6,483 nt of DNA, from contig JAAZIW010000063.1 of assembly GCA_012800665.1 (NCBI GenBank), positions 1-6,483 of the forward strand, in the 5' to 3' direction. This document shows positions 1 to 6,410 of the stretch, one piece after another. The DNA is from Rikenellaceae bacterium (GTDB taxonomy: Bacteria > Bacteroidota > Bacteroidia > Bacteroidales > UBA932). The notes beneath the pieces are model-generated. The model was not told the DNA's origin. It worked only from the letters and a program-made list of their open reading frames with translations, and did no database searches. A program made the position numbers and the translations under genes. Each line of letters opens with the position of its first letter. The first letter of the stretch is position 1.

Positions 1-646
1 CGAAAATAGGGACGGCAGGGGACGGGAAGCCGGCTTTACGAAGGGGGTCGGCGATTTTGCGGCCTATGGCGAAGATGTCGGCATTTCTGTTGAGATGCTC
101 TAAAACAGCCTCAACTTTGCGAAGGATATTGCTGTTGAATGAGCCGCAAAGGGAGGAGTTGCTTGCAAGAGCCACAACAGCTACCTTATTCTGCGGATTT
201 TTATCATCCGAAGGAGTTTGGGCCGAAGTAAATGAATCAAGAATCTTTTGTTCTTCATCAGATAAAGCGGAAGAGCTTGCATGTCCGAAGGCAGTAGAGC
301 CGTCGGGGCTGTCTGGTGCAGAAGAAGGCCTGACGGAAGCAGAAGCTGAATTACCGGAACCGGAGAAACTGCCGACAGAGGTAGAGCCGGAAGAAGGAGA
401 AAAATCAGCAGAAGCGCCGAAAGAGGAACCAAGAGAACTGCCGACAGAGAAAGAGCGAGCGGAAGCAGCAGCAGAAAGAGTGTCTCGGAAGATGGAGATA
501 AGGGTGGATTCGTAGGGCAGGATTGCTTTAAGGGCGCGCTCCGCCTTGCGGAATTTGACAGAGGCGACAAGTTTCATGGCGCCGGTGATTTTCAGCGTCG
601 AACGAATAGAACCTATCCTGTCTTTTATCTCCCTTAACGATGACAT
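1..646 (-). CDS. atpG: ATP synthase F1 gamma subunit, 3'-truncated by window edge, with Ser-rich insertion
   Basis: Gamma is the central rotor shaft of F1, coupling c-ring rotation to the catalytic sites in the alpha/beta head. The frame is open from the ATG at 646-644 to the left edge, giving 215 codons; the C-terminal helix lies outside the window. Residues 1-55 are the normal N-terminal coiled-coil helix (MSSLREIKDRIGSIRST, then KITGAMKLVASVKFRKAE). Residues 56-126 are a Ser/Ala/Gly-rich low-complexity stretch not expected in gamma. Normal sequence resumes with VAVVALASNSSLCGSFNSN at about 155-173 (the family's SSDRGLCGGFNSN region in its Bacteroidales form) and continues through IFAIGRKIADPLRKAGFP. 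The start codon shares one base with the atpA stop (TGATG), which fits translational coupling and fixes the start. Identity is secure; the insertion's effect on function is unknown. Confidence 0.95.
   Translation of the reverse strand, partial: MSSLREIKDRIGSIRSTLKITGAMKLVASVKFRKAERALKAILPYESTLISIFRDTLSAAASARSFSVGSSLGSSFGASADFSPSSGSTSVGSFSGSGNSASASVRPSSAPDSPDGSTAFGHASSSALSDEEQKILDSFTSAQTPSDDKNPQNKVAVVALASNSSLCGSFNSNILRKVEAVLEHLNRNADIFAIGRKIADPLRKAGFPSPAVPIF
269..481 (-). other. Ser/Ala/Gly-rich low-complexity insertion within atpG (gamma residues 56-126)
   Basis: Of these 71 codons, 27 encode serine, and most of the rest encode Ala, Gly, Phe, Pro, Thr or Val, with almost no Lys, Arg or Glu. 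The segment lies between the N-terminal helix of gamma and its Rossmann-like domain, where most gamma subunits have a short link. The coding strand is pyrimidine-rich, so the plus strand is a GA-rich tract. The 12-mer CTGCCGACAGAG (plus strand) occurs at 369-380 and 438-449, a 69-nt spacing equal to 23 codons; it encodes the repeated SVGS motif and suggests growth by duplication. No stop or frame break is seen. It is probably a disordered loop, which is an inference from composition. Confidence 0.8.
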
Positions 647-2238
647 CAGTTATTCTCTGTTTTCAGTAAACTGCAAATTTCACTTGCTTCCTTCTCTATA
701 ATCTTCTCGGCTTCGCGCGAGATTTCACCGGAACCAAGGCGCTCTAACAATTCAGGGTAAGAAATGCGCATGCGGTCGAGGAAAAGCTTCTCAAAATCAC
801 GCACTTGCGATACATCAAGCGAACTCATAAGAGCATGCGTACCGCAATAAAGCACTGCAACCTGTTCTCCTACAGGCATAGGCGAATACTGCGGCTGGAT
901 GAGCAGTTCATTATTCTTGCGCCCTTTGTCCAAAGCCATGGCGGTAACCCTGTCGAGGTCGGATGAGAATTTGCTGAAAGATTCAAGTTCCTCATATTGC
1001 GCCTGATCGATTTTTAGGGTGCCTGCAACTTTCTTCATGCTCTTTATTTGAGCGGAGCCGCCGACACGCGAAACCGAAATTCCAACATCTATGGCCGGGC
1101 GGAAACCGCTGTTGAAGAGCGAGGTTTCCAAATATATCTGCCCATCAGTAATGGAAATCACATTGGTAGGGATATATGCGGATACATCTCCCGCCTGAGT
1201 TTCGATAATTGGCAGAGCGGTAAGCGAGCCTCCTGCCTTAACACGGCCGCGAAGGGCTTCGGGAAGGTCGTTCATTTGCTCGGCAACTTCTTGCTGGTCA
1301 ATTATTTTGGCGGCGCGTTCGAGAAGCCGCGAATGCAGATAGAAAACATCTCCGGGGTATGCCTCTCGTCCGGAGGGTCTGCGGAGAATAAGGGAAACCT
1401 CGCGGTATGCAACCGCCTGCTTAGAAAGGTCATCATAAACCACAAGAGCATGCCTGCCGGTATCGCGAAAATACTCGCCTATCGCAGCTCCTGCAAAAGG
1501 AGCATAATATTGCAGTGCTGCGGGGTCCGCCGCTGTTGCCGCAACCACAATACTGTAATCCATAGCGCCGTGTGAGCGGAGAATATCTACAATAGAAGCT
1601 ACCGTAGAGCCCTTCTGGCCCACAGCCACATAAATGCAAATCACAGGTTTACCTGCCAAAAACTCTGACCTCTGGTTGATAATGGTGTCTATCGCAATAG
1701 CTGTCTTGCCTGTCTGACGGTCTCCGATTATGAGTTCGCGTTGGCCGCGACCAATGGGAATCATAGAATCTATCGCCTTTAAGCCCGTTTGCAGAGGCTC
1801 ATTAACTGGTTGGCGGTAGATTACGCCCGGAGCCTTGCGCTCGAGAGGCATCAGCACCGCATCATCTATTTCAATATCTCCCAAGCCATCCAAGGGCTCT
1901 CCAAGAGGGCTGACAACTCTCCCTATCATCTTTTCGGACACAGGAATCGAAGCTATCCTTCCCAATCTGCTTACCCTCATCCCCTCCTTAACCTGATCGG
2001 TAGGACCCAATAGCACCGCACCCACATTATCCGCCTCGAGATTCATCGCCACAGCCTTGATGCCGGAGGCGAATTCGAGCAATTCCCCCGCCTCGACATT
2101 GGCGAGGCCGTAAATGCGCGCCACTCCGTCCGAAACCTGCAGCACACGCCCCGTTTCCTCAAAATCGGCGGAGATGTTCATATCTTGAAGCTGTCCTAAA
2201 AGAATCTCCGATATTTCGCTTGGTTTTATATTACTCAT
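646..2238 (-). CDS. atpA: ATP synthase F1 alpha subunit
   Basis: Alpha is the non-catalytic nucleotide-binding subunit that alternates with beta in the F1 hexamer. The 530-residue product has the usual domain order: N-terminal beta-barrel (about 25-95), nucleotide-binding domain with P-loop GDRQTGKT at 172-179, the ALVVYDDLSKQAVAYRE strand/loop at about 264-280, and a C-terminal helical domain (about 390-530). The family signature PAIDVGISVSRVGGSAQ is at 381-397; R391 matches the arginine finger that reaches the neighbouring beta site. The highly conserved RRPPGREAYPGD element reads RRPSGREAYPGD here (S289 for Pro), a mild change. Length is near the Bacteroidota norm as I recall it. The ATG start lies 48 nt after atpH, and the TGA stop overlaps the atpG start. 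There is no clear Shine-Dalgarno sequence, as is common in this phylum. Confidence 0.98.
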   Translation of the reverse strand: MSNIKPSEISEILLGQLQDMNISADFEETGRVLQVSDGVARIYGLANVEAGELLEFASGIKAVAMNLEADNVGAVLLGPTDQVKEGMRVSRLGRIASIPVSEKMIGRVVSPLGEPLDGLGDIEIDDAVLMPLERKAPGVIYRQPVNEPLQTGLKAIDSMIPIGRGQRELIIGDRQTGKTAIAIDTIINQRSEFLAGKPVICIYVAVGQKGSTVASIVDILRSHGAMDYSIVVAATAADPAALQYYAPFAGAAIGEYFRDTGRHALVVYDDLSKQAVAYREVSLILRRPSGREAYPGDVFYLHSRLLERAAKIIDQQEVAEQMNDLPEALRGRVKAGGSLTALPIIETQAGDVSAYIPTNVISITDGQIYLETSLFNSGFRPAIDVGISVSRVGGSAQIKSMKKVAGTLKIDQAQYEELESFSKFSSDLDRVTAMALDKGRKNNELLIQPQYSPMPVGEQVAVLYCGTHALMSSLDVSQVRDFEKLFLDRMRISYPELLERLGSGEISREAEKIIEKEASEICSLLKTENN

Positions 2239-2286
2239 AAATCATTTAACTATTGCGTTTTTTAAGATTTCCAGCATGTTAGCGGG

Positions 2287-2751
2287 CTATACTATTCTTC
2301 TGTTCCGGAAAAGGAATTCCTTGCGGATACGTTCCAATTGCCCTTTGACGCTGGCATCCAACATACTGTCGCCCACCATCAGAACGAAACCGCCCTCGAT
2401 GGAGGGGTCGACCTCAACATCAAAATAGATTTTTCCTCCGAGTAGTTTGCTGATTTTATCAGGCAAGTCCGGGGCAGGTATGGCAGTGGTAAGATGTGCC
2501 ATTTTAGCGCCGACAGAAGAACAGTAAAGCTGTATAAAGTCGTTTAGAATAAAGCGCATGCATTCTCCACGTCCGTTGCGGTGAAGCAGCAGAGTAAGGC
2601 GGGCAAGCTCTTCTGCAAGAGGAGTGGGGGCTGTAGACGGGTCTTTCAGAAGAGCACGGGCTTGAGAGAAAACCTGCTCTCCGCTGCCATTCTTTTGGGT
2701 AAGCAACAGCAGCGCACGTGCGTATCTGGAAGATATAAGCCCTATATTCAT
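2287..2751 (-). CDS. atpH: ATP synthase F1 delta subunit (short form)
   Basis: Delta caps the top of the alpha3beta3 head and ties it to the b-subunit stalk. The 154-residue protein starts MNIGLISSRYARALL, matching the conserved first helix that binds the alpha N-termini, and ends with the conserved C-terminal block DPSIEGGFVLMVGDSMLDAS (115-134) followed by GQLERIRKEF and a terminal NRRIV. It is about 20-30 residues shorter than most delta subunits (E. coli 177). Both ends are intact, so the loss falls within the N-terminal helical bundle, roughly residues 36-66. The start lies 3 nt after the atpF stop, and the TAG stop is followed by a 48-nt gap before atpA. Identity is secure from the end motifs and the position between b and alpha. 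Confidence 0.95.
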   Translation of the reverse strand: MNIGLISSRYARALLLLTQKNGSGEQVFSQARALLKDPSTAPTPLAEELARLTLLLHRNGRGECMRFILNDFIQLYCSSVGAKMAHLTTAIPAPDLPDKISKLLGGKIYFDVEVDPSIEGGFVLMVGDSMLDASVKGQLERIRKEFLFRNRRIV

Positions 2752-2754
2752 CCT

Positions 2755-3264
2755 TTACGAAGTCTTGTCGGTTGTTCTCGAAGCTTCAGATACCATCTTG
2801 TCTATCAAGAGTTTCTGCTCCTCAGTGGTGGAAAGTTTGGAGCGGATTATCTTTTCGGCTATATCCACCGAAAGCATGGCTACCTGCCGACGCATATCGG
2901 CAAGAGCGCTTTTGGTATCGGCTTCTATCTGAATACGCGCCTTCTCAAGCATTTGCGCCGTTTGTTCGGCAGCATCTTTCTTCGCCTGCTTCAATATCTG
3001 CTCGCGGGAGGCCAAAGCCTCTTCCATTATCTTCGCCTGCTCTCTTTTTGCATCAGCAATAATCCGATTATGCTCAGCGGTCGCTCCTGCAAACCTCAGG
3101 TCGATTTCATCCGCCTTATGCAAAGACTCGGCTATGCGATTCGAGCGCTTTTCTATTGAAGAGGTTATAATAGGGAAACCCCACTTCGTCAATATCAAAA
3201 GCAGCAAAGCGAAAATGACGACCATCCAAAAAAGCAGGCCGGCATCAGGAGTAATCAGGCTCAT
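2755..3264 (-). CDS. atpF: ATP synthase Fo b subunit
   Basis: Subunit b is the membrane-anchored peripheral stalk that holds alpha3beta3 against rotation, normally as a dimer. The 169-residue protein has one N-terminal membrane segment (about 9-28, ending LLLLILTKWGFPI), then a long charged helix rich in Ala, Glu, Lys, Arg and Gln (about 33-130) suited to a right-handed coiled coil. The C-terminal DIAEKIIRSKL block (134-144) is a conserved feature of bacterial b and lies in the part that contacts delta. The ATG shares one base with the atpE stop (TAATG), and the TAA stop lies 3 nt before atpH. Only one b gene is seen, so a homodimer is expected. Confidence 0.97.
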   Translation of the reverse strand: MSLITPDAGLLFWMVVIFALLLLILTKWGFPIITSSIEKRSNRIAESLHKADEIDLRFAGATAEHNRIIADAKREQAKIMEEALASREQILKQAKKDAAEQTAQMLEKARIQIEADTKSALADMRRQVAMLSVDIAEKIIRSKLSTTEEQKLLIDKMVSEASRTTDKTS

Positions 3265-3518
3265 TACAGAACGATGGCGAGAAGACAGGTAATGATGGCG
3301 AGAAGACAGGCGCCTTCTATCATACCGGTAACTATAATCGTTGTGGTACGGATGTTAGCCGCCGCTTCGGGTTGACGGGCTATGTTGTCTACTGCAGCTT
3401 TGCCCACCTTGCCGATTCCAAAACCGGCAGCAAATGCCGCTAAGGCTGCAGCAAATGCTGCGCCTATTTTGCCGAGAGCCGCTCCTGCGGCTGCCTGTAA
3501 CATAATGAATCCTAACAT
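3264..3518 (-). CDS. atpE: ATP synthase Fo c subunit
   Basis: Subunit c forms the rotating membrane ring that carries the coupling ion. The 84-residue protein is a two-helix hairpin: helix 1 (about 8-40) is rich in Ala and Gly, the polar loop has the invariant ARQPEA (47-52), and helix 2 (about 58-83) carries the ion-binding carboxylate E68 in GMIEGACLL. Aligned on the RQPE loop with the sodium-type Ilyobacter subunit, the Gln ligand position is I35 and the Ser after the Glu is G69, so proton coupling is likely (inferred). The C-terminus is made of a duplicated heptad (see the repeat). The ATG at 3518 gives MLGFIMLQAAAG; an internal ATG at 3503 would give MLQAAAG and cannot be excluded. It follows atpB by 22 nt. 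Confidence 0.97.
   Translation of the reverse strand: MLGFIMLQAAAGAALGKIGAAFAAALAAFAAGFGIGKVGKAAVDNIARQPEAAANIRTTTIIVTGMIEGACLLAIITCLLAIVL
3267..3310 (-). repeat. 21-bp tandem repeat, two copies, at the 3' end of atpE
   Basis: The plus-strand 17-mer GATGGCGAGAAGACAGG occurs exactly at 3273-3289 and again at 3294-3310, a 21-nt period. In frame it encodes the adjacent heptads CLLAIIT (residues 71-77) and CLLAIVL (78-84), the last two turns-and-a-half of helix 2 after the ion-binding E68. The total length of the subunit is normal for the family, so the repeat has not made the helix longer than usual. Confidence 0.85.
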
Positions 3519-3540
3519 AATTGTATAAATTTAAGTTTGT

Positions 3541-4551
3541 TTATTCTTTAGCACGCGCAAGCCCTATATAAATAGAGCTTAACATCGTGAAAATATATGC
3601 TTGAATAAAAGAGATAAGTATCTCTAAACAATCCAAAAAAAGTCCGAAAACCACGCTTATAAAACTCATCCCCCCTAATAAAACCCCTCCGTATTTAGCC
3701 ATTATGAAAATTATGCTCACCATGCATAGAATCTGTATATGGCCTGCCAGCATATTGGCGAAAAGTCGGATTGTGAGAGACAATGGCTTTACCAAGGCGC
3801 TGAAAAATTCAACGGGCACCATTATGGGCTTGAGAAACCAGGGCACGGACGGATTGAAAATATCCTTGTAATAATGCTTTGTACCTGTTAAATTAACGGT
3901 AAAGAATGTGAAAAGCGCAAGCGCCAATGTGCAAGCTATATTGCCGGTGAGATTGGCTCCTCCGGGGAAAAACGGAATGATTCCCATAAAATTGTTCAGC
4001 AATATAAAAAGGAATGCGGTAAGCAGGAAAGGACTGTAGCGCCTGTAACTTTCTTCGCCGATGTTTTTACGGGCCATATCGTGAATCATCAATATCAATG
4101 GCTCCATTAAGGCGGCCAAGCCCTTCGGGGCAACTTTGCCGGCATCGTGCTTTTTATACCAGCGGGCGGTGAGAAGTACCAATATAGCCAGCAATAAACT
4201 GCTTATCAGAAGCGACAGGACATTTTTGGTGATGCTTATATCCATTACAGGCCTTGAGCCGTCCGCTTCTACGATTTTCCCCTCATGCGCCTGTCCTTTC
4301 GCAGCTATGCGCAAGCCCTTATATTCCGAATTTTCTTCCGAAATATTTTTTGAAGAGAAGGCATGCCACTGCCCATCGTGCGTGCGGACAATTACAGGCA
4401 GCCAAATCACAATATCTTTTTGCCCTATCTTGGCGACATGCCATTCATAAGCATCCCCTATATGCCCGAAAACGACCTCGGAAACATCGAAGTCCTTTGC
4501 CCCGAGCGAAAGCGGAAGCAATAAAAGCAATATCCCAAGAAATCTCTTCAT
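3541..4551 (-). CDS. atpB: ATP synthase Fo a subunit, with signal peptide and periplasmic N-terminal region
   Basis: Subunit a provides the two half-channels that bring protons to and from the c-ring. From the ATG at 4551 the protein has 336 residues. A frame extension to 4563 begins with TTG and is less likely, because the ATG forms a classic ATGA overlap with the atpC stop and places the signal peptide at the very N-terminus (MKRFLGILLLLLPLSLGA, cleavage near 18). Residues about 19-108 form an extra-membrane region with HIGDAYEWHVAKIG, which I recall as typical of Bacteroidota subunit a. Five or six membrane helices follow (about 111-330). The family signature SLTIRLFAN (258-266) contains the essential R262. 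Nine residues on is H271, and E310 and Q317 match the pair at E. coli positions 245 and 252, so the His/Glu pair is swapped relative to E. coli, as in mitochondria. Confidence 0.97.
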   Translation of the reverse strand: MKRFLGILLLLLPLSLGAKDFDVSEVVFGHIGDAYEWHVAKIGQKDIVIWLPVIVRTHDGQWHAFSSKNISEENSEYKGLRIAAKGQAHEGKIVEADGSRPVMDISITKNVLSLLISSLLLAILVLLTARWYKKHDAGKVAPKGLAALMEPLILMIHDMARKNIGEESYRRYSPFLLTAFLFILLNNFMGIIPFFPGGANLTGNIACTLALALFTFFTVNLTGTKHYYKDIFNPSVPWFLKPIMVPVEFFSALVKPLSLTIRLFANMLAGHIQILCMVSIIFIMAKYGGVLLGGMSFISVVFGLFLDCLEILISFIQAYIFTMLSSIYIGLARAKE

Positions 4552-4781
4552 AATTCTGCGCAAATCTCCACATTATCTTTTACTACCCTTACAACCCCTG
4601 TTTTTATCCGCAAACTCTCTTCCTTGCCCCTTTCTCTCCAACGGATTATCCCCGCTTCGAGAGTAGAAATTATAGGAGCATGACCTTTGAGCACCTCGAA
4701 TGGGGCGTAAGCGCCTGGAAGGAGCAGCGAGTCCGCTTCAAAGCTGCGGTTGGAGTCTATGGTATAAAGGGTTATTTTCAT
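4548..4781 (-). CDS. atpC: ATP synthase F1 epsilon subunit, N-terminal domain only
   Basis: Epsilon sits at the foot of gamma on the c-ring and completes the rotor. The 77-residue product covers only the beta-sandwich domain; LPG (21-23) and GHAPIISTLEAG (33-44) are the family's recognisable motifs. The C-terminal two-helix domain, which in E. coli (about 139 residues in all) can insert into F1 and inhibit ATP hydrolysis, is absent. This short form is what I recall for Bacteroidota generally, so it is not a local truncation; the frame ends cleanly in TGA with atpB starting inside it. The ATG shares one base with the atpD stop (TAATG). Any control of reverse ATPase activity must come from elsewhere. 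Confidence 0.95.
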   Translation of the reverse strand: MKITLYTIDSNRSFEADSLLLPGAYAPFEVLKGHAPIISTLEAGIIRWRERGKEESLRIKTGVVRVVKDNVEICAEL

Positions 4782-6301
4782 TATGCCTTGGCTTCTGAAA
4801 GTATTTTTTCGCCTTTATTGATGGCTTCTTTTATGGTTCCTACATTCAGGAAAGCCTGCTCGGGCAGATAGTCGCATTCGCCGTCTAAGATTTTTTTGAA
4901 ACCATTTATGGTGTCTTTTATGTCTACCATAACGCCGCGCACGCCCGTAAATTGCTCGGCTACGCTGAAGGGTTGACTTAAAAAGCGTTGAACCCTGCGG
5001 GCGCGATTAACCGTGATTTTATCTTCTTCGGAAAGCTCATCCATACCAAGTATGGCGATTATGTCTTGAAGTTCTTTGTTGCGCTGCAAAATCTGCTTGA
5101 CACGCTGGGCCGTGTCGTAATGTTCCTGCCCTACGATATTCGGATCAAGTATGCGGGAGGTGCTTTCCAGGGGGTCTACAGCGGGGTAGATGCCGAGTGC
5201 GGTAATTTTACGGCTTAGCACCGTTGTGGCATCGAGATGGGTGAAGGTGGTAGCCGGAGCAGGGTCGGTAAGGTCGTCTGCCGGCACATAAATCGCCTGC
5301 ACCGAGGTGATGGAGCCGTTTTTAGTGGAAGCGATGCGCTCTTGCATCTTGCCCATTTCGCTTGCGAGAGTGGGTTGATAGCCTACGGCTGACGGCATTC
5401 TGCCGAGAAGGGCCGAAACTTCAGAGCCTGCCTGGGTAAAACGGAAGATATTGTCTATAAAGAAGAGGATGTCTTTGGGTGATGCGCTGTTGCCGCTATC
5501 GCGGAAGCTCTCCGCCAAAGTAAGACCGCTCAAGGCCACGCTGCTGCGGGCCCCGGGGGGCTCATTCATCTGCCCGAATACAAGAGACACCTGACTTTTT
5601 ACAAGCTCCTCTTTATCTATCAGGCTGAGGTCCCACTTTCCCTCCTCCATCGCCTTGACAAAGGCATCTCCATACCTTATTACACCCGACTCTATCATTT
5701 CGCGGATAAGATCATTACCCTCTCGGGTACGTTCCCCTACGCCTGCAAAAACGCTGAAGCCTTTGTGCTTTTTGGCAATATTGTTAATCAACTCCTTGAT
5801 GAGTACGGTTTTACCTACACCGGCGCCACCTAAGAGGCCGATTTTTCCGCCCTTCAAGTAAGGCTCCAACAGGTCGATTACCTTGATACCGGTATAAAGA
5901 ATTTCCGTAGAGGTGGTAAGATCTTCGAACTTTGGAGGCTCGCGGTGAATCGGAAGCCTCCTGCTGTGGTCAAGTTCTTCCAGTCCGTCTATTACCTGAC
6001 CTGTAACATTCATCACCCGCCCCCTGACCTGCTCGCCCACCGGCATTTGTATTGGAGCGCCTGTCGTTATTGCCTCCATTCCGCGCTGCAAGCCGTCAGT
6101 AGAGTCCATGGAAACGCAACGCACGGTATCTTCGCCGATATGCTGCTGTACCTCCATAATAAGGCTCTTGCCGTTCGGACGAATCACCTTCAGCGCTTCT
6201 TGGATGGCAGGGAGCGTCCTTTTATCTTGCTTCTCTATTTCGAAATGAACGTCCACAACGGGACCTATAATTTGAGAAATATGACCAATTTGTTGTGGCA
6301 T
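4781..6301 (-). CDS. atpD: ATP synthase F1 beta subunit (catalytic)
   Basis: Beta carries the three catalytic sites that make ATP from ADP and phosphate. The 506-residue protein has the N-terminal barrel (about 5-85), P-loop GGAGVGKT at 158-165, the catalytic glutamate E190 in GVGERTREGND, Walker B ending in D283 (ILFFIDNIFRF), the family signature PAVDPLESTS at 373-382, and DELSEED at 421-427, which contacts gamma. All key residues are present. Between REGND and GQMNEPPG there are about 27 more residues than in E. coli, including GDAFVKAMEEGKWDLSLIDK (211-230); I recall a similar insertion in other Bacteroidota. It is the first gene of the operon, with its ATG about 19-25 nt from the expected transcription start, and it overlaps atpC by one base. 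Confidence 0.98.
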   Translation of the reverse strand: MPQQIGHISQIIGPVVDVHFEIEKQDKRTLPAIQEALKVIRPNGKSLIMEVQQHIGEDTVRCVSMDSTDGLQRGMEAITTGAPIQMPVGEQVRGRVMNVTGQVIDGLEELDHSRRLPIHREPPKFEDLTTSTEILYTGIKVIDLLEPYLKGGKIGLLGGAGVGKTVLIKELINNIAKKHKGFSVFAGVGERTREGNDLIREMIESGVIRYGDAFVKAMEEGKWDLSLIDKEELVKSQVSLVFGQMNEPPGARSSVALSGLTLAESFRDSGNSASPKDILFFIDNIFRFTQAGSEVSALLGRMPSAVGYQPTLASEMGKMQERIASTKNGSITSVQAIYVPADDLTDPAPATTFTHLDATTVLSRKITALGIYPAVDPLESTSRILDPNIVGQEHYDTAQRVKQILQRNKELQDIIAILGMDELSEEDKITVNRARRVQRFLSQPFSVAEQFTGVRGVMVDIKDTINGFKKILDGECDYLPEQAFLNVGTIKEAINKGEKILSEAKA

Positions 6302-6325
6302 GGATTAGTGTTTTCTATCGAATAA

Positions 6326-6360
6326 CAAATATAGCCAATTTAAACTGAAAGGGTGCCAAA
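6326..6360 (-). promoter_or_regulatory. Probable Bacteroidota-type promoter for the atp operon
   Basis: Read on the minus strand, the -7 box TATATTTG (plus CAAATATA, 6326-6333) is a perfect match to TAnnTTTG. Upstream is TTTG (plus CAAA, 6357-6360), a possible -33 element, with 23 nt between the boxes, somewhat longer than the usual 19-21. The box lies 24 bp upstream of the atpD ATG, so the leader would be only about 20 nt. Confidence in the -7 box is higher than in the -33 element. Confidence 0.65.
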
Positions 6361-6376
6361 TTAAGTGAGTTTCTTA

Positions 6377-6410
6377 TTGTTGCCGTTTTCGCTTAAAAAT
6401 GCTAACTTTG
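6377..6410 (+). promoter_or_regulatory. Probable divergent Bacteroidota-type promoter reading out of the window
   Basis: On the plus strand TAACTTTG (6403-6410) matches TAnnTTTG exactly, and TTGTTG at 6377-6382 supplies a -33-like TTG with 20 nt of spacing, close to consensus. Transcription would start near 6416-6418 and run rightward, away from the atp operon. It is back to back with the atpD promoter, the two -33 elements being about 16 bp apart. Confidence 0.6.

Noticed and set aside
57..515. Plus-strand open frame encoding a Glu/Pro/Ala-rich acidic protein of about 150 residues.
   Set aside because: It is the complement of the low-complexity part of atpG. The GA-rich strand gives few stops by composition alone, and the minus-strand frame has recognisable gamma sequence on both sides.
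181..570. Minus-strand frame encoding a Leu/Pro/Ser-rich 129-residue protein.
   Set aside because: It is an alternative frame of the same pyrimidine-rich atpG tract; the true frame is fixed by the gamma motifs and the TGATG overlap with atpA.
646..2238. Possible pseudogene status of the operon because of the odd gamma, short delta and short epsilon.
   Set aside because: All frames are intact, catalytic and ion-path residues are conserved, and the short epsilon is usual for the phylum, so the operon looks functional.
2242..2277. An 11-codon minus-strand micro-ORF (MLEILKNAIVK) in the atpH-atpA gap, a possible leader peptide.
   Set aside because: It is too short to tell from chance, with no ribosome-binding signal or attenuator-like hairpin beside it.
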